Below are positions 13,250 through 24,617 of a DNA stretch of 64,000 nucleotides, piece after piece (positions within the stretch are counted from its first letter, which is position 1; each line of letters begins with the position of its first letter). The DNA is from Leptobrachium leishanense (taxonomy: Eukaryota; Chordata; Amphibia; Anura; Megophryidae): assembly GCA_009667805.1 (NCBI GenBank), contig CM019067.1, forward strand, positions 64,152,637 through 64,216,636, in the 5' to 3' direction. Under the pieces are notes generated by a model. That model made no database searches and was not told the DNA's origin. It saw only the letters and a program-made list of their open reading frames with translations. Made by a program: the position numbers and the translations under genes.

Positions 13250-13316
13250 ATCCAAGTAAAGTATCCATGTAATTGGGCAGACTAGATGGGCCGAAAGGTT
13301 CTTATCTGCCGACATT

Positions 13317-13340
13317 TTTCTATGTTTCTATGTTTCTATG
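13317..13340 (+). repeat. CR1 3' tail (TTTCTATG)n
   Basis: Three tandem octamers close the LINE; such short tails are the CR1 3' signature used in priming. Confidence 0.85.
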
Positions 13341-13416
13341 TTTAACACCAGCTCAGTATTTGTGAGTAGTACACTCATAACTGAGCCTTTATTAGTAAAT
13401 AACGTAAGCATATTAA

Positions 13417-13880
13417 AGGGACACTCTACCCTGAGTTTGAGTTTCCTTGCTGCTAATCACCAGATCTATGAAGAGAGCATGCCGATGTAATCCTCTCTGA
13501 GACCAATCACGGTAAAGCTCTCAGAGAGGCTGTCGATGGATCTGAGCTGCGCACGCATCCGCAGCTCTGATCCATCATTTTGTGTAGGCTCTATGGAACT
13601 CTAGTGTATGTAAAGTGTGCAAGTCCCGTGGTGCTGTGCAGTTTCGGTTCCTACGATATGCAAGTACGTAAGACCGCAAATTGCTCAGAAATGCTTCAGG
13701 GACTTTTGTGTTCAGGAGTCCCTGAGCCAAAGACAAGGAGCAGTGCGCAGAGACAAAAAGTGAGTAAATTCACCCAAAATGGAAAAAAAAGGAAAAATAA
13801 TTGGGTGCTGGGTGTCAGCAGCCTCTGCCCAATTATTTAAGGTCAACAAGGTAGACTCTATTTTTCAATAGAATGTTCCT
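13417..13880. mobile_element. TTAA-flanked (piggyBac-type) MITE
   Basis: TTAA at 13,413-13,416 and 13,881-13,884 bounds a 464-bp element with ends AGGGACACTC and, reverse-complemented, AGGAACATTC. TTAAAGGGACACT ends are a very common amphibian MITE type. There is no transposase. Assignment to piggyBac follows from the TTAA target. Confidence 0.7.
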
Positions 13881-13884
13881 TTAA

Positions 13885-14448
13885 CTTTGTTTCTATTTTA
13901 TCACAAGGTAGGGTTAGTTGATTGAATCTGTTTTGAAGAAAAAAGGAATAAGTTAAATTGAAATATGTTGCCCTATCTGTAATGATGACAAATGCAAATG
14001 AAACAGATTTGAGTGACAATGTAACAATATGTACAGCAATAATCACCAGGGGATAGATCTCTGAGAGCAGCATGCATTAATGAATTTAACCGCTCTGTTT
14101 GATTCCAATCAAAATTCAGATTAATTACACAATAAAGACATGGATGACAAAGTAAAAAAAATCTTTTTTATCCTGTTAGCTTTAGAAGCTGCAGAATAAA
14201 TATGAAAATGGCAAAGTTTGTCAAATGTGTTTGGTATGGGTATGGCAACATTTGGGAATGCAATATCATACTAGAGGAATGTAACACTTTGAGACTCTTC
14301 AGACCTAATTAATCCCCGAAAGACCTTTCTTATTTCTTGATTTTATAACAATCTGGTCCTTTTTATCTTATGCCAACATAGCATGCTTGTCTTATTTAGC
14401 ATCAGGAGTTTATTTTCAAGTTTTTCACTTCTTTAGAGAAATTATAAA
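13885..14448. other. Unassigned AT-rich sequence
   Basis: No gene or element terminus is recognised. The last base (A at 14,448) is the left flank of the Helitron. Confidence 0.45.
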
Positions 14449-14614
14449 TCTATATACGTATATATATATATAAAAGGAAAAGGCCTGATTGACTGACTGA
14501 CTCATCAACGCCCAGCTCAAACCATTTAACCTAGAAAAGTGAAATTTTGAATGTGCAATGTTTTTATGACGTAGGCACCCACTAAGGAAAGATTTTTGGA
14601 AATTTCGCCCCTAA

Positions 14615-14927
14615 GGCCGGGGTCCGACGACTGTTTTTAAGAACAGAAGGAGCGTCCATGAGAGTGGACGTTCATTCCACTCAGTCCACCCAGTCTGGCC
14701 ACCTCACTCAGCGCAGTCAGTGCGCTCAGCGCTGCAAAGCGAGATCCTCCTATGGAGGATCGCGCTTTGCAGCCCCGTCGACATGTGTCTAGCATTTCAA
14801 TGGGGAGGCTTTGTGGCGGACGCTTGTTGTGCGTGCATTTCTTGCGTGCGCACAAGCGAGTGACCGGCCCCTTTGCAGCGTAGGTACCTCAGTACGGGCG
14901 CACCTATTGCGCTCATCTGACACCGGC
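14615..14927. mobile_element. Harbinger-type MITE in Helitron 5' region
   Basis: Ends GGCCGGGGTCCGACGA and, on the right, CTGACACCGGC, with TAA left and TTA right. It splits a Helitron stretch whose usual form runs CCCCTAA directly into GGGGTGAAAAAG, so the insertion point is visible. The right terminus has lost a base. Confidence 0.7.
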
Positions 14928-15524
14928 TTACGGGGTGAAAAAGCGTCCCCCCTTAGCGTCCCCATTTTAGCTCCATATTGCGGGGCAGGCGCTAATTCAG
15001 CAGGCTGCCCTGTAACGTAGCGATAAGCCTCAGGATACTTGAGGTAAGGCTAAGTGCCACAACGAGCATCCCCTCCATGGGGTCCATATTGAGGCTTTAA
15101 CTGCTGGTCACATACCTGCAGGATCTCACCTCTCGCAAGATCCTGCAGGTCGGCAGATGGACATTGGGGATTTTTTTCCCTCAAGTCTCACTCTGCCCCT
15201 GGCGGCTAGAAGAGATGGATTGGCCACCATTCTCGCCACTAGGGATGAGCTGTTCGGGTTCGGACAGTTCGGGGTTCGACCCGAACTTAGCCTGTTCGAG
15301 CGGATCGCGAACACCGAACATTTCCGGGTGTTCGCCGCATGTTAGACCACAATGGACCACAATGCATTTTCCCACTGGCCTGAAGCTCGTAATTGGCTAC
15401 AGCCTTGCACCTGACCACAGGTCTGGTGCAAGACTGGTTGAACACTATGCCAATCACCGCTCAGAGTCCTGATTGGGCAAATTTTGCCCAATCATGGGCT
15501 CACAGAGCTAAGTCCCGCAGCACA

Positions 15525-15534
15525 CTATATAAGG
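15525..15534 (+). promoter_or_regulatory. TATA-like promoter of the hAT transposase
   Basis: CTATATAAGG lies upstream of the transposase ATG. The same motif with the same neighbours (GCACACTATATAAGG) is kept in the other hAT copy at 52,258-52,267 on the minus strand, which supports a real promoter. Confidence 0.55.
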
Positions 15535-15659
15535 TTTCCACGCAGCGCTTCTGCACGCATTTCAGAGGAGATTTCAAAGGAGAAAGTTGTGTGTGTTGTT
15601 ACTGCTGGTCTGCCACGCTACTGGGGGGGTCTGGGAGGGTCTCATTTCGACCAAATATC

Positions 15660-16310
15660 AGGGAATTTAGGTGATGTGTGTCTTGTCACTGTGCCAGCAA
15701 GTTTTTTTGGGGTTTACAACTTTATTTAAAACATTTGTGAATTGAGGTGATTTTCTGGGTCTTGTCACTGTGCCAGCAAGTCTTTTTGGGTCTCATTTAT
15801 ACCAAATATCAGGGAATTTAGGTGATGTGTGTCTTGTCACTGTGCCAGCAAGTTTTTTTGGGGTTTACAACTTTATTTAAAACATTTGTGAATTGAGGTG
15901 ATCTTCTGTGTCTCATCACACAGCCAGCAAGTTTTTTTGGGGCTCACTAATTTCTTTAAAACACTTGTGAATTAAGTTGATCTGTGTCTCGTCACTCAAA
16001 CAGTACCACACTGTATTTTGGGGCTCACTAATTTAAAACATTTGTGAATTGAGGTGATCTTCTGTGTCTCGTCACACAGCCAGCAAGTTTTTTTGGGGCT
16101 CACTAATTTCTTTAAAACACTTGTGAATTAAGGTGATCTTCTGTGTCTCGTCACACAGCCAGCAAGTTTTTTGGGGGCTCACTAAATTCTTTAAAACATT
16201 TGTGAATTAAGGTGATCTGTGTCTCGTCACACAAACAGTACCACGCTGTATTTCGGGGCTCACTAATTTCTACAAAACATTTGTGAATTGAGGTGATCTG
16301 TCTCTTGTCA
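15660..16310 (+). repeat. ~77-bp tandem repeat in hAT 5' region
   Basis: About eight to nine units share AGGTGATCTTCTGTGTCTCG, CAGCCAGCAAGTTTTTTTGG and AACATTTGTGAATT. The array sits between the promoter and the coding region. The second hAT carries an equivalent but differently amplified ~73-bp array at 51,790-52,195. Confidence 0.8.
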
Positions 16311-16419
16311 CTGGCTGCCAGCTATCAGTGTGTCTCCCTGAGATATACCAGAGTTCTTTAAATCTTTATACCAGAGTTGAATCAGAGTTCTGTATATATT
16401 AATCTATATATCACTCACC

Positions 16420-18924
16420 ATGTCTGAAAGAACAAAAAGGACAGGCAGACGCTCTCAGACACAGATAAGAGGGCAAGCAGCCCCTGTGTCGGGAGGCTGT
16501 ACCTCTGGTCGTGGTGGATGTGGTGCATCCTCTGCAGGGGCACGCTTGTCCTTTATAACTGGTGCTGGCCGTCTTCTTAACCTGAAGCAACATAGAGAGG
16601 ATATGGTGGATTGGCTAGCCAGGCCATCCTCATCCTCTGCCAGCCAGGCTTCTAGTGCTTTACAGTCCACCTCAGCTACAAAAGCATCTAATGCAGCCTC
16701 CATGTCCACAGCTACTCCTGCCGTAGCCTCGCTATCACACGGAGGAGTCAGCTGAATTGTTTGACTACAATGAGAGTGACATGCTGCTTGAGGATGCGCA
16801 GCAAGTACAGTGTTCTGATTCAATCTCTGAGGTTGAGCAAGGGAGTATAATCAACCTAGAGGAAGGGGGTGCTAGTGATGACACACAAATAACTGCCACT
16901 CATGTTGCCCCAGCAGCTGCAGCATACTGCCAAGTTGGCTCCAGTGACGAGGAGATAGGGGGTGAAGATGACATTGATGATGATGTCACTGACTCCACCT
17001 GGGTGCCAGATCGAACTGAGCGCTGTTGTCTCAAAGAATACATGCAGGAACTCTGCTGTCTGGGAGTTCTTTAAGAAATGTGCAGCAGACCCCACCGTTG
17101 CCATTTGTAATCTATGTCAGAGGAGGCTGAAGCGTGGGATAAACACCGGACACTTGGGTACCACGTGCTTGAGGCGACATATGAACAAGTGCCACACATC
17201 CCGTTGGCGCAAAACTTTGCGTAGGTCCTCCTCCTCCTCATCTGTCTCTACCCACAATGTATGTCCTGCCATGTCATTGCCTACAACCTCCACCGATGGG
17301 GATGATGCTACAGTAATGGATGTACCAGCAGGTCCTTCCTCACAATGTGACATCATCCCAGTAGCTGAAGATTTACGCACTCAGATTACGTTGCCGCAGC
17401 TGCTGCAGCGAAAGAAAAAATATAGTCCCAACCATCCCCAAACACAGCGTTTAAATGCCAGCTTAGCAAAATTACTTGCATTGCAGCTGCTGCCTTTCCA
17501 GCTGGTGGACTCTGCTCCCTTCCGTGAATTTTCTGAATGTGCTGTACCACAGTGGCAGGTTCCAAAACGTCATTACTTTTCACACAAGGCCATTCCAGCA
17601 CTATACCAGCAAGTGGAAGACAATGTTATCCAGTCATTGGGAAAGGCAGTCAGCAGCAAGGTGCATGTGACTTTAGACACGTGGTCCAGCAAGCATGGAC
17701 CGGGTCGTTACATTTTCTTCACGGCACACTGGGTAACTCTGATTGCAGCTGGGAGGGATCCTAGACGGGGCTCTGTGCTGGAGCTTGTTCATCCACCACG
17801 CCTCCAGAAAGCTGCTTGTATGAGGTCTGTCTGCTCCACCACCACCACCTCTTCCTCCTCCTCCTCCTCCTCCTTCTCTGTCTCTGGCAAAGTGGCAGTT
17901 AAACCGATGCCTGACAGGGTCTACGCAATGGCTCAAGCAAAAAGATGCCATACTGTGCTTGAGCTGGTTTGTTTAGGGGACAGGAGCCACACCAGGTCAG
18001 AAATTTTGTCAGTTCTGCAGGGGCAGATGCAGAGATGGTTAACACCACGCCAGCTTGAGCGGACAGGAGGAGGATGAGGAGGGGGAGGACTATTTAAGTA
18101 GTGTGGGCATTGAAGGTGGGGATTCCTCAAGGGAGGGTTTTGTGTGCCCAGAAACAGAAGGGCTAGTGCGTGGCTGGGAGGAGGAAGTGCACGATACGGT
18201 CATCCTCATTGACCAGGAAGACTCGGAAGCTAATGCCACCTCCAATCTACGCTGCATGGGCTCCCTAATGATGCAAAGCCTGATAAAGGACCCCAGGATT
18301 CGTGCTAACAAGGAGAGGGATCATTACTAGTTGGCAACCCTTCTTGATCCACGATACAAGGGGAAAGTTGCAGAGCTCATCCTGCCCACACAGAGGGAGC
18401 ACAGGATGAAAAAACTTGAGGACGCTCTAAAGCAACACTTGTGTAACACCTTTCCAGGCACTGGTAGATTACCAAGTGCTGACACACGTGCTTCTGAGGC
18501 TGCGGGTTATCAGAAGAATAGCGGTGAAGGCCAGGGCCGCTTGACTGATGCTTTTTTAAAAATTTTTAGTCCTCAACGCCCAAGGACGTCAAATGTAGGC
18601 ACCTATTGCCAGCGTCTTCACCATATGGTGCAGGACTACCTAGGGGCAAGGGCAGACCTGGATACCTTTCCAGCAGATGATCCACTGGCTTACTGGGTGT
18701 TGAGATTGGATCACTGGCCAGAACTTTGCCAATATGCTATGCAGCTACTAGGTTGCCCTTCATCCAGCGTGCTTTCCGAAAGGACGTTCAGTGCCGCTGG
18801 AGGTTTTGTCACAGACAAAAGAGTGCGTCTGTCCACCGACTCTGTAGACCGGCTGACATTTATAAAAATGAATCAGTCCTGGATCAGCAGCTATCAATAC
18901 CCTGATGCTGAAGTAATGGAATAG
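16420..18924 (+). pseudogene. hAT transposase (BED finger + hATC), broken
   Basis: The ATG at 16,420 opens a protein with a low-complexity acidic N-terminus, then a BED-type zinc finger (WEFFKKC near 17,069, CNLCQRR near 17,107, RRHMNKCH near 17,173) that would bind the element ends. The RNase H-like core begins with VTLDTWSS (first catalytic Asp near 17,676), but the central part around 17,800-17,900 cannot be read as transposase and is probably deleted. The C-terminal part reads LATLLDPRYKGK and ends with the hATC dimerisation region (LSERTFSAAGG, LSTDSVDRLTFIKMNQSW). Damage: frameshifts near 16,740 and 17,050, loss of the middle, and a TAG at 18,328-18,330 where a Trp is expected. It is not functional. 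Confidence 0.88.
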
Positions 18925-18954
18925 ATAGAGGATGTCCTCTTCTGCATTCACAAA

Positions 18955-20440
18955 ACCTCCAGCACTGAACTCTTCCACAATACCACAAAAGGATTCCGGT
19001 GTGAAGGCACTTGCTGCCATGAAAGGCACAATATTTGGCTGCACTGACGCCTGTGCCAGATTTATATCAGTTTATTTTTTTGAACCTCAGGGTCCAACCC
19101 TGCACTCTTCCACAATACCACAGAGGGGTTACTGTATGATGATACTTGCTGACCTGACATAAACTTGCTGACCTGACATAAAAGGCACAATATCTGGGAG
19201 CACTGACGCCCATTAACAGATAAAAAAAAACACTTTTCAATATAGGACCACATGGTCCACCCCTGCACTCTTACACAATAGGGGTTAGGCTAGGGTCAGA
19301 TGAGCGCATTTTCTACAGACTGTGCGTCCGTGCAGTACGGACGTACTTACTGACTGTGACGACAAGGTAGTGGCCAGTGCCACACAGTCCATTTTTTTCA
19401 CTGATGTAGCAGGGAAAATAAATTACAATGAAAGAACATTCTGTCCGTCAAAAATGCTGGACGTATAAATGCAGTCCGTCTGACCTTGTTGCATCACTCA
19501 CACACAAAGCTATGCGGACGTTGTGGACGTGGCGCACTCTGCACGTCCGTTCTAGCAGTATTACGTTCTTGCCTAACCTGCATCCGTTTGCAGCGTCCGT
19601 CAGCCCCCGCACTTCTGTGCGGACGTACTTCGTGTGTGTGGCTCCATTTAACACAATTGTATGCTATCACGGACGTACTTATGTGCGGGCAACACGGACG
19701 TTAACACTGCGTTCGTCTGACCCCAGCCTTACTGTATGATGATACTTGCTGGCCTGGTAGTCTTGCACCAAAGGCACAATATCTGGGTGCACTGACGCCC
19801 ATTACCAGATCACAAACTTTTCAATATAGGACCACATGGTCCACCCCTGCACTCTTCCACAATACCACAGAGGGGTTACTGTATGATGATACTTGATGGC
19901 CTGGTATTAAAGGCACAATATCTGGGTGCACTGACGCCCATTAACAGATAAAAAAAATTCAATATACGACCAACCACATGGTCCACCCCTGAACTCTTCC
20001 ACAATACTACAGAGGGGTTACTGTATGATGATACTTGATGGCCTGGCATTAAAGGCACAATATCTGGGTGCACTGACGCCCATTACCAGATCAAAAACTT
20101 TTCAATATAGAACCACATGGTCCACCCCTGCATTCTTCCACCATACCACAGAGGGGTTACTGTATGATGATACTTGCTGGTCTGGCAGTCTTGCACCAAA
20201 GGCAGAATATCTGGGTGCTCTGACGCCCATTCCTAGATTCATATCTTTTTAATATAGGACCGCATGGTCCACCCCTGCACTCTTCCACAATACCACAGAG
20301 GGGTTAATGTATGATAGTACTTGCATGCCTGGCACTAAAGGCACAATATCTGGGTGCACTGCCATTGACGCCTGTATCAGATTCATATCCTCAGAGGGGT
20401 TACGGTGTGACGGCACTGTTGCCGACGCTAAAAGCCCAAT
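18955..20440 (+). repeat. ~140-bp tandem repeat in hAT 3' region
   Basis: Units share CACTCTTCCACAATACCACA, GAGGGGTTACTGTATGATGA and GGCACAATATCTGGGTGCAC. At least seven units are present, one split by the MITE at 19,288. Related units form the 50,870-51,560 array of the second hAT. Confidence 0.8.
19288..19728. mobile_element. Harbinger-type MITE inside the hAT tandem repeat
   Basis: Termini GGCTAGGGTCAGATGAGCG and its near-complement are flanked by TTA (19,285-19,287, 19,729-19,731). Neighbouring repeat units read GAGGGGTTACTGTATGATGA without interruption, so the empty site and the 3-bp duplication are directly visible. Interior is CpG-rich with ACGGACGTACTT motifs and is homologous to 30,452-30,897. 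Confidence 0.92.
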
Positions 20441-21394
20441 TTTAAAGCACCTATTGTTACTTTCATCCAAAGCCTGCATAAGTTTCACAATAATTTAGCC
20501 AAAAAAAAACTAAACTTTTTCTGCGCGTCCTACAATGTCTTTTCATACAGGCTGCCGCCCCAAGCAGTTGTTTATGGATAGATTAAAGGAAAAGCATTTA
20601 CCGTCATATGAAACGTAATTTTTTTGTTTTTAAGTGTTTCTATACATCCTAGACATCCGCCACTTCACGGGCAGGTTATGGGGACCTCCTAGGCACAATA
20701 TTTGAAGGAATTTTTTGTATTTTTAACCCTTATTTCATGGAAAACTCACTGTCCCTTTAAAAACTTTTTTTAAAAAACTTTTTGTCCTTGTTTCCTGTCC
20801 CCCAGGGCACTACCCGGACCCCCATACACCTTTTATGGCAAATATGTAGCATATATGCCCTCTTGGAGGGCACTCTAAAAAACCGAATTTTCAGCCCCAT
20901 TGACTTGCATGGGGGTTCGGGTTCGGTCCTGAACAAATGGGAAGTTCGGGTTCGGGCTCGAACCAAACCCGGGGAGTGTTCGGCTCATCCCTACTCGCCA
21001 CGAGATGAGAGGTGAGTATGTGATTGTTTGGGGGGATTTGAAGATGGCCATAATTGATTTCACAGAAGCCGAATCAGTATGCACCAGCTTCTAGCTGTGG
21101 TTAACTTTCAAATTAACTGCAGTGGGACGTAATTAACATTAGGACTTTGTAATCCTAACGCTAATTAACACTTTGCTCTCTCCATGTTAAGTATAGGGAG
21201 AGCAAAGTACGGTAAGCTAAAGCAGAAAAGCGCAATCTCCGTATCGCTAATGGTTTTTTTAACCTGTTAGCATTCGGAATGTAATATGGTCGGCCCCCGC
21301 TAGGACCACTTAAGCTAATGTTAACGCTGACGCAGCTGAGTGCTAACATTAGCTTTAAGTATTTAGTAGGGCACCACATGTTACCATTTTCCAA

Positions 21395-21985
21395 AAATCT
21401 ATGTAAGGGAGGGGTGAATATTTTAAACAGGATACCTATATCTCAAAAAAAAAAATTTAAGATGTTACAGACGTGAAAATAGTTTTTTAGATTTGTCTTG
21501 AAAATCAAAAAAACACTTGTTTTACCATTTTCCAAAAAAAAAGTTAAGGGGAGTGAAAAAGGGGGTGAATACCTTTATCACTATACCAATATTTTAAAAA
21601 CCAAAGATGTTACAGGCTTGAAAATTGGTATTTACAATCTTCTTGAAAAATAAAAAAAACATGTGTTTTACCATTTTACAAAAATCCAGTTGAGGGTTAA
21701 AAGGGGGTCGTGAATATTTTGAACAGGATACCTATATCTCAAAAACCAAAGATGCTACAAATGTGAAAATTGGTATTTAGATTCTTCTTAAAAAGTAAAA
21801 AACACATATTTTGCAATTTTCATAGAATCAAGTTAAGGGGGTGAAAACAGAGGTGAATATTTAAATCAGTATACCTATATTTCAAAAAGCAAAGACGTTA
21901 CAGGCGTGAAAATTGGTATTTACAATCTTCTTGAACAATAAAAAAACACTTGATTTACCATTTTCCAAAAATCCAGTTGATACAC
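21395..21985 (+). repeat. ~115-bp tandem repeat of the Helitron
   Basis: About five units share TACCATTTTCCAAAAATCCA, GGGGGTGAATA, ACCAAAGATGTTACAGG and GAAAATTGGTATTTA. Such repeats are typical of the 5' portion of vertebrate Helitrons. Confidence 0.7.
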
Positions 21986-22204
21986 TGGATCAACAGATCA
22001 GAGGTATGCTGTTACTTCACACAGAATGGAGTCTCTATACAGCGCCTCTCACAACCAGGGCTTGCACACTCCCTCACTGCTCCAGCATGTCTGCTTCCTT
22101 CCCTCAGGCAGGGCTTGCTCACTCCCTTACTGCTCCAGCATGTCTGTTGAATGAAGTCTCTAGACAGCCCATCTTGCAGCCAGACCTAACACACACCCTC
22201 AATA

Positions 22205-22610
22205 GTCCAGCGTGGGAGAACCTGTGATATTATTGCAGAACCTTAACCTACCTAAGCTTTGTAATGGCACCAGATTGCAAGTAAAAGCACTCCACAGAAA
22301 TGTGTTTGAGGCTACTGTGCTAACCGGTTCTGGCCAGGTGAATCAGTGTTCATACCACAAATACCTTTTATATCTTCAGAATATCTATTTCAGTTCAAAA
22401 GACTTCAGTTCATCCTAAAGGTCTGTTTTGCGATGACCATCAATAAGTGTCAGGGACAGACTTTGAAGGTAGAGGGGATTGACCTAAGAGACGACTGCTT
22501 CTCACATGGGCAGTTTTAGGTTGCCTATTCCAGTGTGAGCTCATCTAACTTTCTGCTGATCTGTGCTTGCACCTGAAAGCAGAACCATTAATGGAGTATA
22601 CAAAGAAGTA
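22205..22610 (+). pseudogene. Helitron helicase (PIF1-type) C-terminal remnant
   Basis: Rep-helicase proteins drive rolling-circle Helitron transposition. The frame at 22,212 reads GEPVILLQNLNLPKLCNGTR, followed after damage by MTINKCQGQTLKVEGIDLRD and CFSHGQF near 22,431-22,520, then AYSSVSSSN. These correspond to the last conserved helicase motifs of Helitron proteins, where MTINKAQGQT is the usual wording. A stop interrupts the SHGQ/VAYS junction and the two parts lie in different frames. The Rep domain is absent. Confidence 0.85.
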
Positions 22611-22910
22611 CTCAAATAGAAAAATAACCTATGTTCTAGATGCCAAAACCAAAATTAATATTTTTTTTGTCTGTCTGATTGTCTGTTTGTATTTACAACA
22701 CAAAAAAAATTCATGGACGCATATGAATGAAACAACTTTGTTTTTTGCAATACGCCCTAAATAACGTCTGCAAGAAACATTACTTATTACTTTAAGACAT
22801 CAACCTGTAAATTATATTTCACAGTTTGGACAAAAAGCTCATGTTTCTTTTATAAACAATTGTAACAAATCCCAAAATCCACGCAAGGAGAGCCGCGGGC
22901 AAAAGCTAGT

Positions 22911-23231
22911 AGAGAATACAGAGATTGTGCAAGAGTCCTGTAGAAAAAAATTATTTGAAAATAACCTGGAAATAACTTGATAAATATAAATATTGGCATC
23001 TTTTAAAATACTTACCCTGATTAGAGTAGGATTGTAGTCTAAAAGAATTTTACTCCATTTCTAGAAAAATGTGCCATGGTTGTGCATCAAAACAGTGGCC
23101 AGTAATTTGATTTGAATTGTGAACACAAAACGTCCTGGGAAAGCCAACATACTGTCAATGAAGTTGCATAAAATGCTTTTTTCAGAAGGTTTTTTTTATG
23201 GATTCTAAAATGTAAAACATTTTCAATGTTT
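22911..23231. other. Unassigned sequence
   Basis: Nothing recognisable follows the Helitron 3' end until the small element at 23,232. Confidence 0.4.
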
Positions 23232-23381
23232 AGCCCAAATGTGTCAAATTCGCCCCCCCCCCCTCGATGTTGCTGAAGTTACAACTCCCTTCAATCCCTG
23301 GCTATGTAATGCATTCAAAGAGTTCTGGGAATTATAGGGCATTAACCTCTCGGGGGCTGGAGTTTCACATTCCTGGTTTAA
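23232..23381. mobile_element. Possible short hAT-like MITE
   Basis: The ends CCCAAATGTGTCAAATTCGC and, reverse-complemented, CCAGGAATGTGAAACTCC are similar, and the interior TTCTGGGAATTATAGGGC with the GTTACAACTCCCTTCAATCC block resembles widely dispersed vertebrate hAT MITEs. The target duplication is not clear. Confidence 0.4.
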
Positions 23382-23784
23382 CCTGTTCAGGGTTGTTCAG
23401 TAAGTAATTTTACAAAACTCGCAGAATCACTATAAGAATGTTGCACTATATATGTATTCCTTAACCCTTTAACCGTAAGGTTCAATTACCTCGTAAATTT
23501 TTAAAAAAGCCCCTTCGTTTTAAAAAAAAGAAAACTATTTTATTTCGAGTATGTGAAATATTTAGAATAGCTTCAACCAATAGCATTGTTTGAAGCTATA
23601 ATCATTTGAAGGATCGATGTTGTTTGAATGGAAGTGCACACGTCAAACAACTGCAATGCCCAGTGTTTGAAGCGAAAATTGCCAATAATCAATCAAAGTC
23701 AATGCTGTTGTTTTAGTAGAAAATAACTTTTTCAGTATATTGCAAGTATAGTGAACAATGGTATCAGTGTAGTTTAGTAAAATT

Positions 23785-24385
23785 GTGAAGAATTAGGGTT
23801 AGGGTAAAATTAGTGTTAGGGTTAGAATTTAGGTTAGAGCAATAAGTAGGGTTAAGGTTAGAATTTAGGTTAGGTAAAAATGAGGCTTTGAGTAAGATTT
23901 TAGGGTAGGTTAATAATTGGCGTTAGGTTAAGAATTTAGGTTATGGTAATAATTAGTGTTAGGCTAAGAATTAGGGTTAGGGTAAGAATTTAGGTTAGTA
24001 TAATAGTTAGGGATAGGGTAAGAATTTAGGTTAGTGTAATAATTAGTGTTAGGCTAAGAATTAGGGTTAGGGTAAGAAATTAGGTTAGTATAATAATTAG
24101 GGTTAGGGTAAGAATTTAGGTTAGTGTAATAATTAGGGTTAGGGTATGAATTTAGGTTTAGGTAATAATTAGGGTAAGAATTAGGACTAGGGTTAGAATT
24201 TGAGTTAGGGTTAATAATTAATTGATGTTAGGCTTAGGAATGAGACTAAGGTTAGAATTAGGGATAAAATTAGGGTTAATATTATGGTTAGAATTAGAGT
24301 AAGGTTTAGGATAGGATTAGAATTAGGGTTTGAGTAAGGGATAGAATTAGGATTAGGGAGAGAATTATAGAGGGTTATATATATA
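23785..24385. repeat. Degenerate telomere-like minisatellite
   Basis: About 600 bp built from TTAGGGTTAGGGTAAGAATT and TTTAGGTTAGTGTAATAATT blocks, with a loose period of 30-60 bp. The TTAGGG core is frequent but heavily diverged, so it could be an old interstitial telomeric array or a coincidentally similar minisatellite. Confidence 0.75.
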
Positions 24386-24617
24386 TAGAGGGTTAAACTT
24401 TTTATAATTGCTGCTAATAAATTCACAACTTTTATTATAATGAAAATGTATTTAAAAATTGTAACTTTCTCTTTGTTTTTTATAGGAATAAAAATAAAGT
24501 AGTATAAAGGGAAAAAAACAGTGACACAGAATGGAATCTAAAACAACCTCAACACGGCCGAAGATTGTTGACCACAAAAAACAAAGTAAGCAGAAGTTCC
24601 TCTGGTGTTAGACACTC
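24386..24617. other. Unassigned sequence
   Basis: No feature seen apart from a short TATATATA tract at 24,378-24,387. Confidence 0.4.

Larger units (their letters stand above)
9659..13341 (+). mobile_element. CR1-type LINE, 5'-truncated, both ORFs broken
   Basis: Two adjacent reading regions, an ORF1 with an esterase-like domain and an ORF2 with endonuclease plus reverse transcriptase, end in a short 3' UTR (GGGCCGAAAGGTTCTTATCT) and a (TTTCTATG)n tail at 13,317-13,340. This combination is diagnostic of CR1 LINEs and the 3' UTR wording is typical of frogs. The 5' limit near 9659 falls inside ORF1, as expected for target-primed truncation. No poly(A) tail or clear target duplication is seen, normal for CR1. 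Confidence 0.9.
15240..20993 (+). mobile_element. hAT transposon with 8-bp target duplication
   Basis: Termini TAGGGATGAGC and its exact complement are flanked by the direct repeat CTCGCCAC (15,232-15,239 and 20,994-21,001). Eight-bp duplication plus a BED-finger and hATC transposase identify hAT. Subterminal DNA is full of TTCGGGTTCGG-type motifs, likely transposase binding sites. From left to right: promoter-like TATA, a ~77-bp tandem array, a broken transposase, a ~140-bp tandem array carrying a nested MITE, then the right terminus. A second copy in opposite orientation occupies 38,802-52,540. Confidence 0.95.
14936..21376. mobile_element. GGGCC-type DNA element, copy 2, split by hAT
   Basis: The two parts (about 14,936-15,239 and 21,002-21,376) together match the element at 313-1017: shared blocks include TAGCGTCCCC-ATTTTAGC-TCCATA, GGGATTTTTTTCCC near 15,167, CGCCACGAGATGAGAGGTGA and AGGACTTTGTAATCCTAACG. 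The right end is GTATTTAGTAGGGC. The left terminus is not clear, perhaps altered by the adjacent MITE. Confidence 0.6.
14449..22909 (+). mobile_element. Helitron, decayed, hosting nested insertions
   Basis: The 5' end begins TC (TCTATATACGTATATATATA) and continues with GATTGACTGACTGACTCATC and CAACGCCCAGCTCAAACC, a well-known Helitron 5' region. The 3' end is GCCGCGGGCAAAAGCTAG, a short hairpin then CTAG, followed by T; the left flank is A, giving the A|T insertion expected. Helicase fragments lie near the 3' end on the plus strand. Without the nested MITE and the split GGGCC element with its hAT, the remaining Helitron sequence is roughly 1.7-2 kb. Confidence 0.88.

Noticed and set aside
21395..21985. 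A CRISPR array (regularly spaced repeats)
   Set aside because: Units are contiguous, diverged and in a Helitron; there are no unique spacers, and the genome is eukaryotic.
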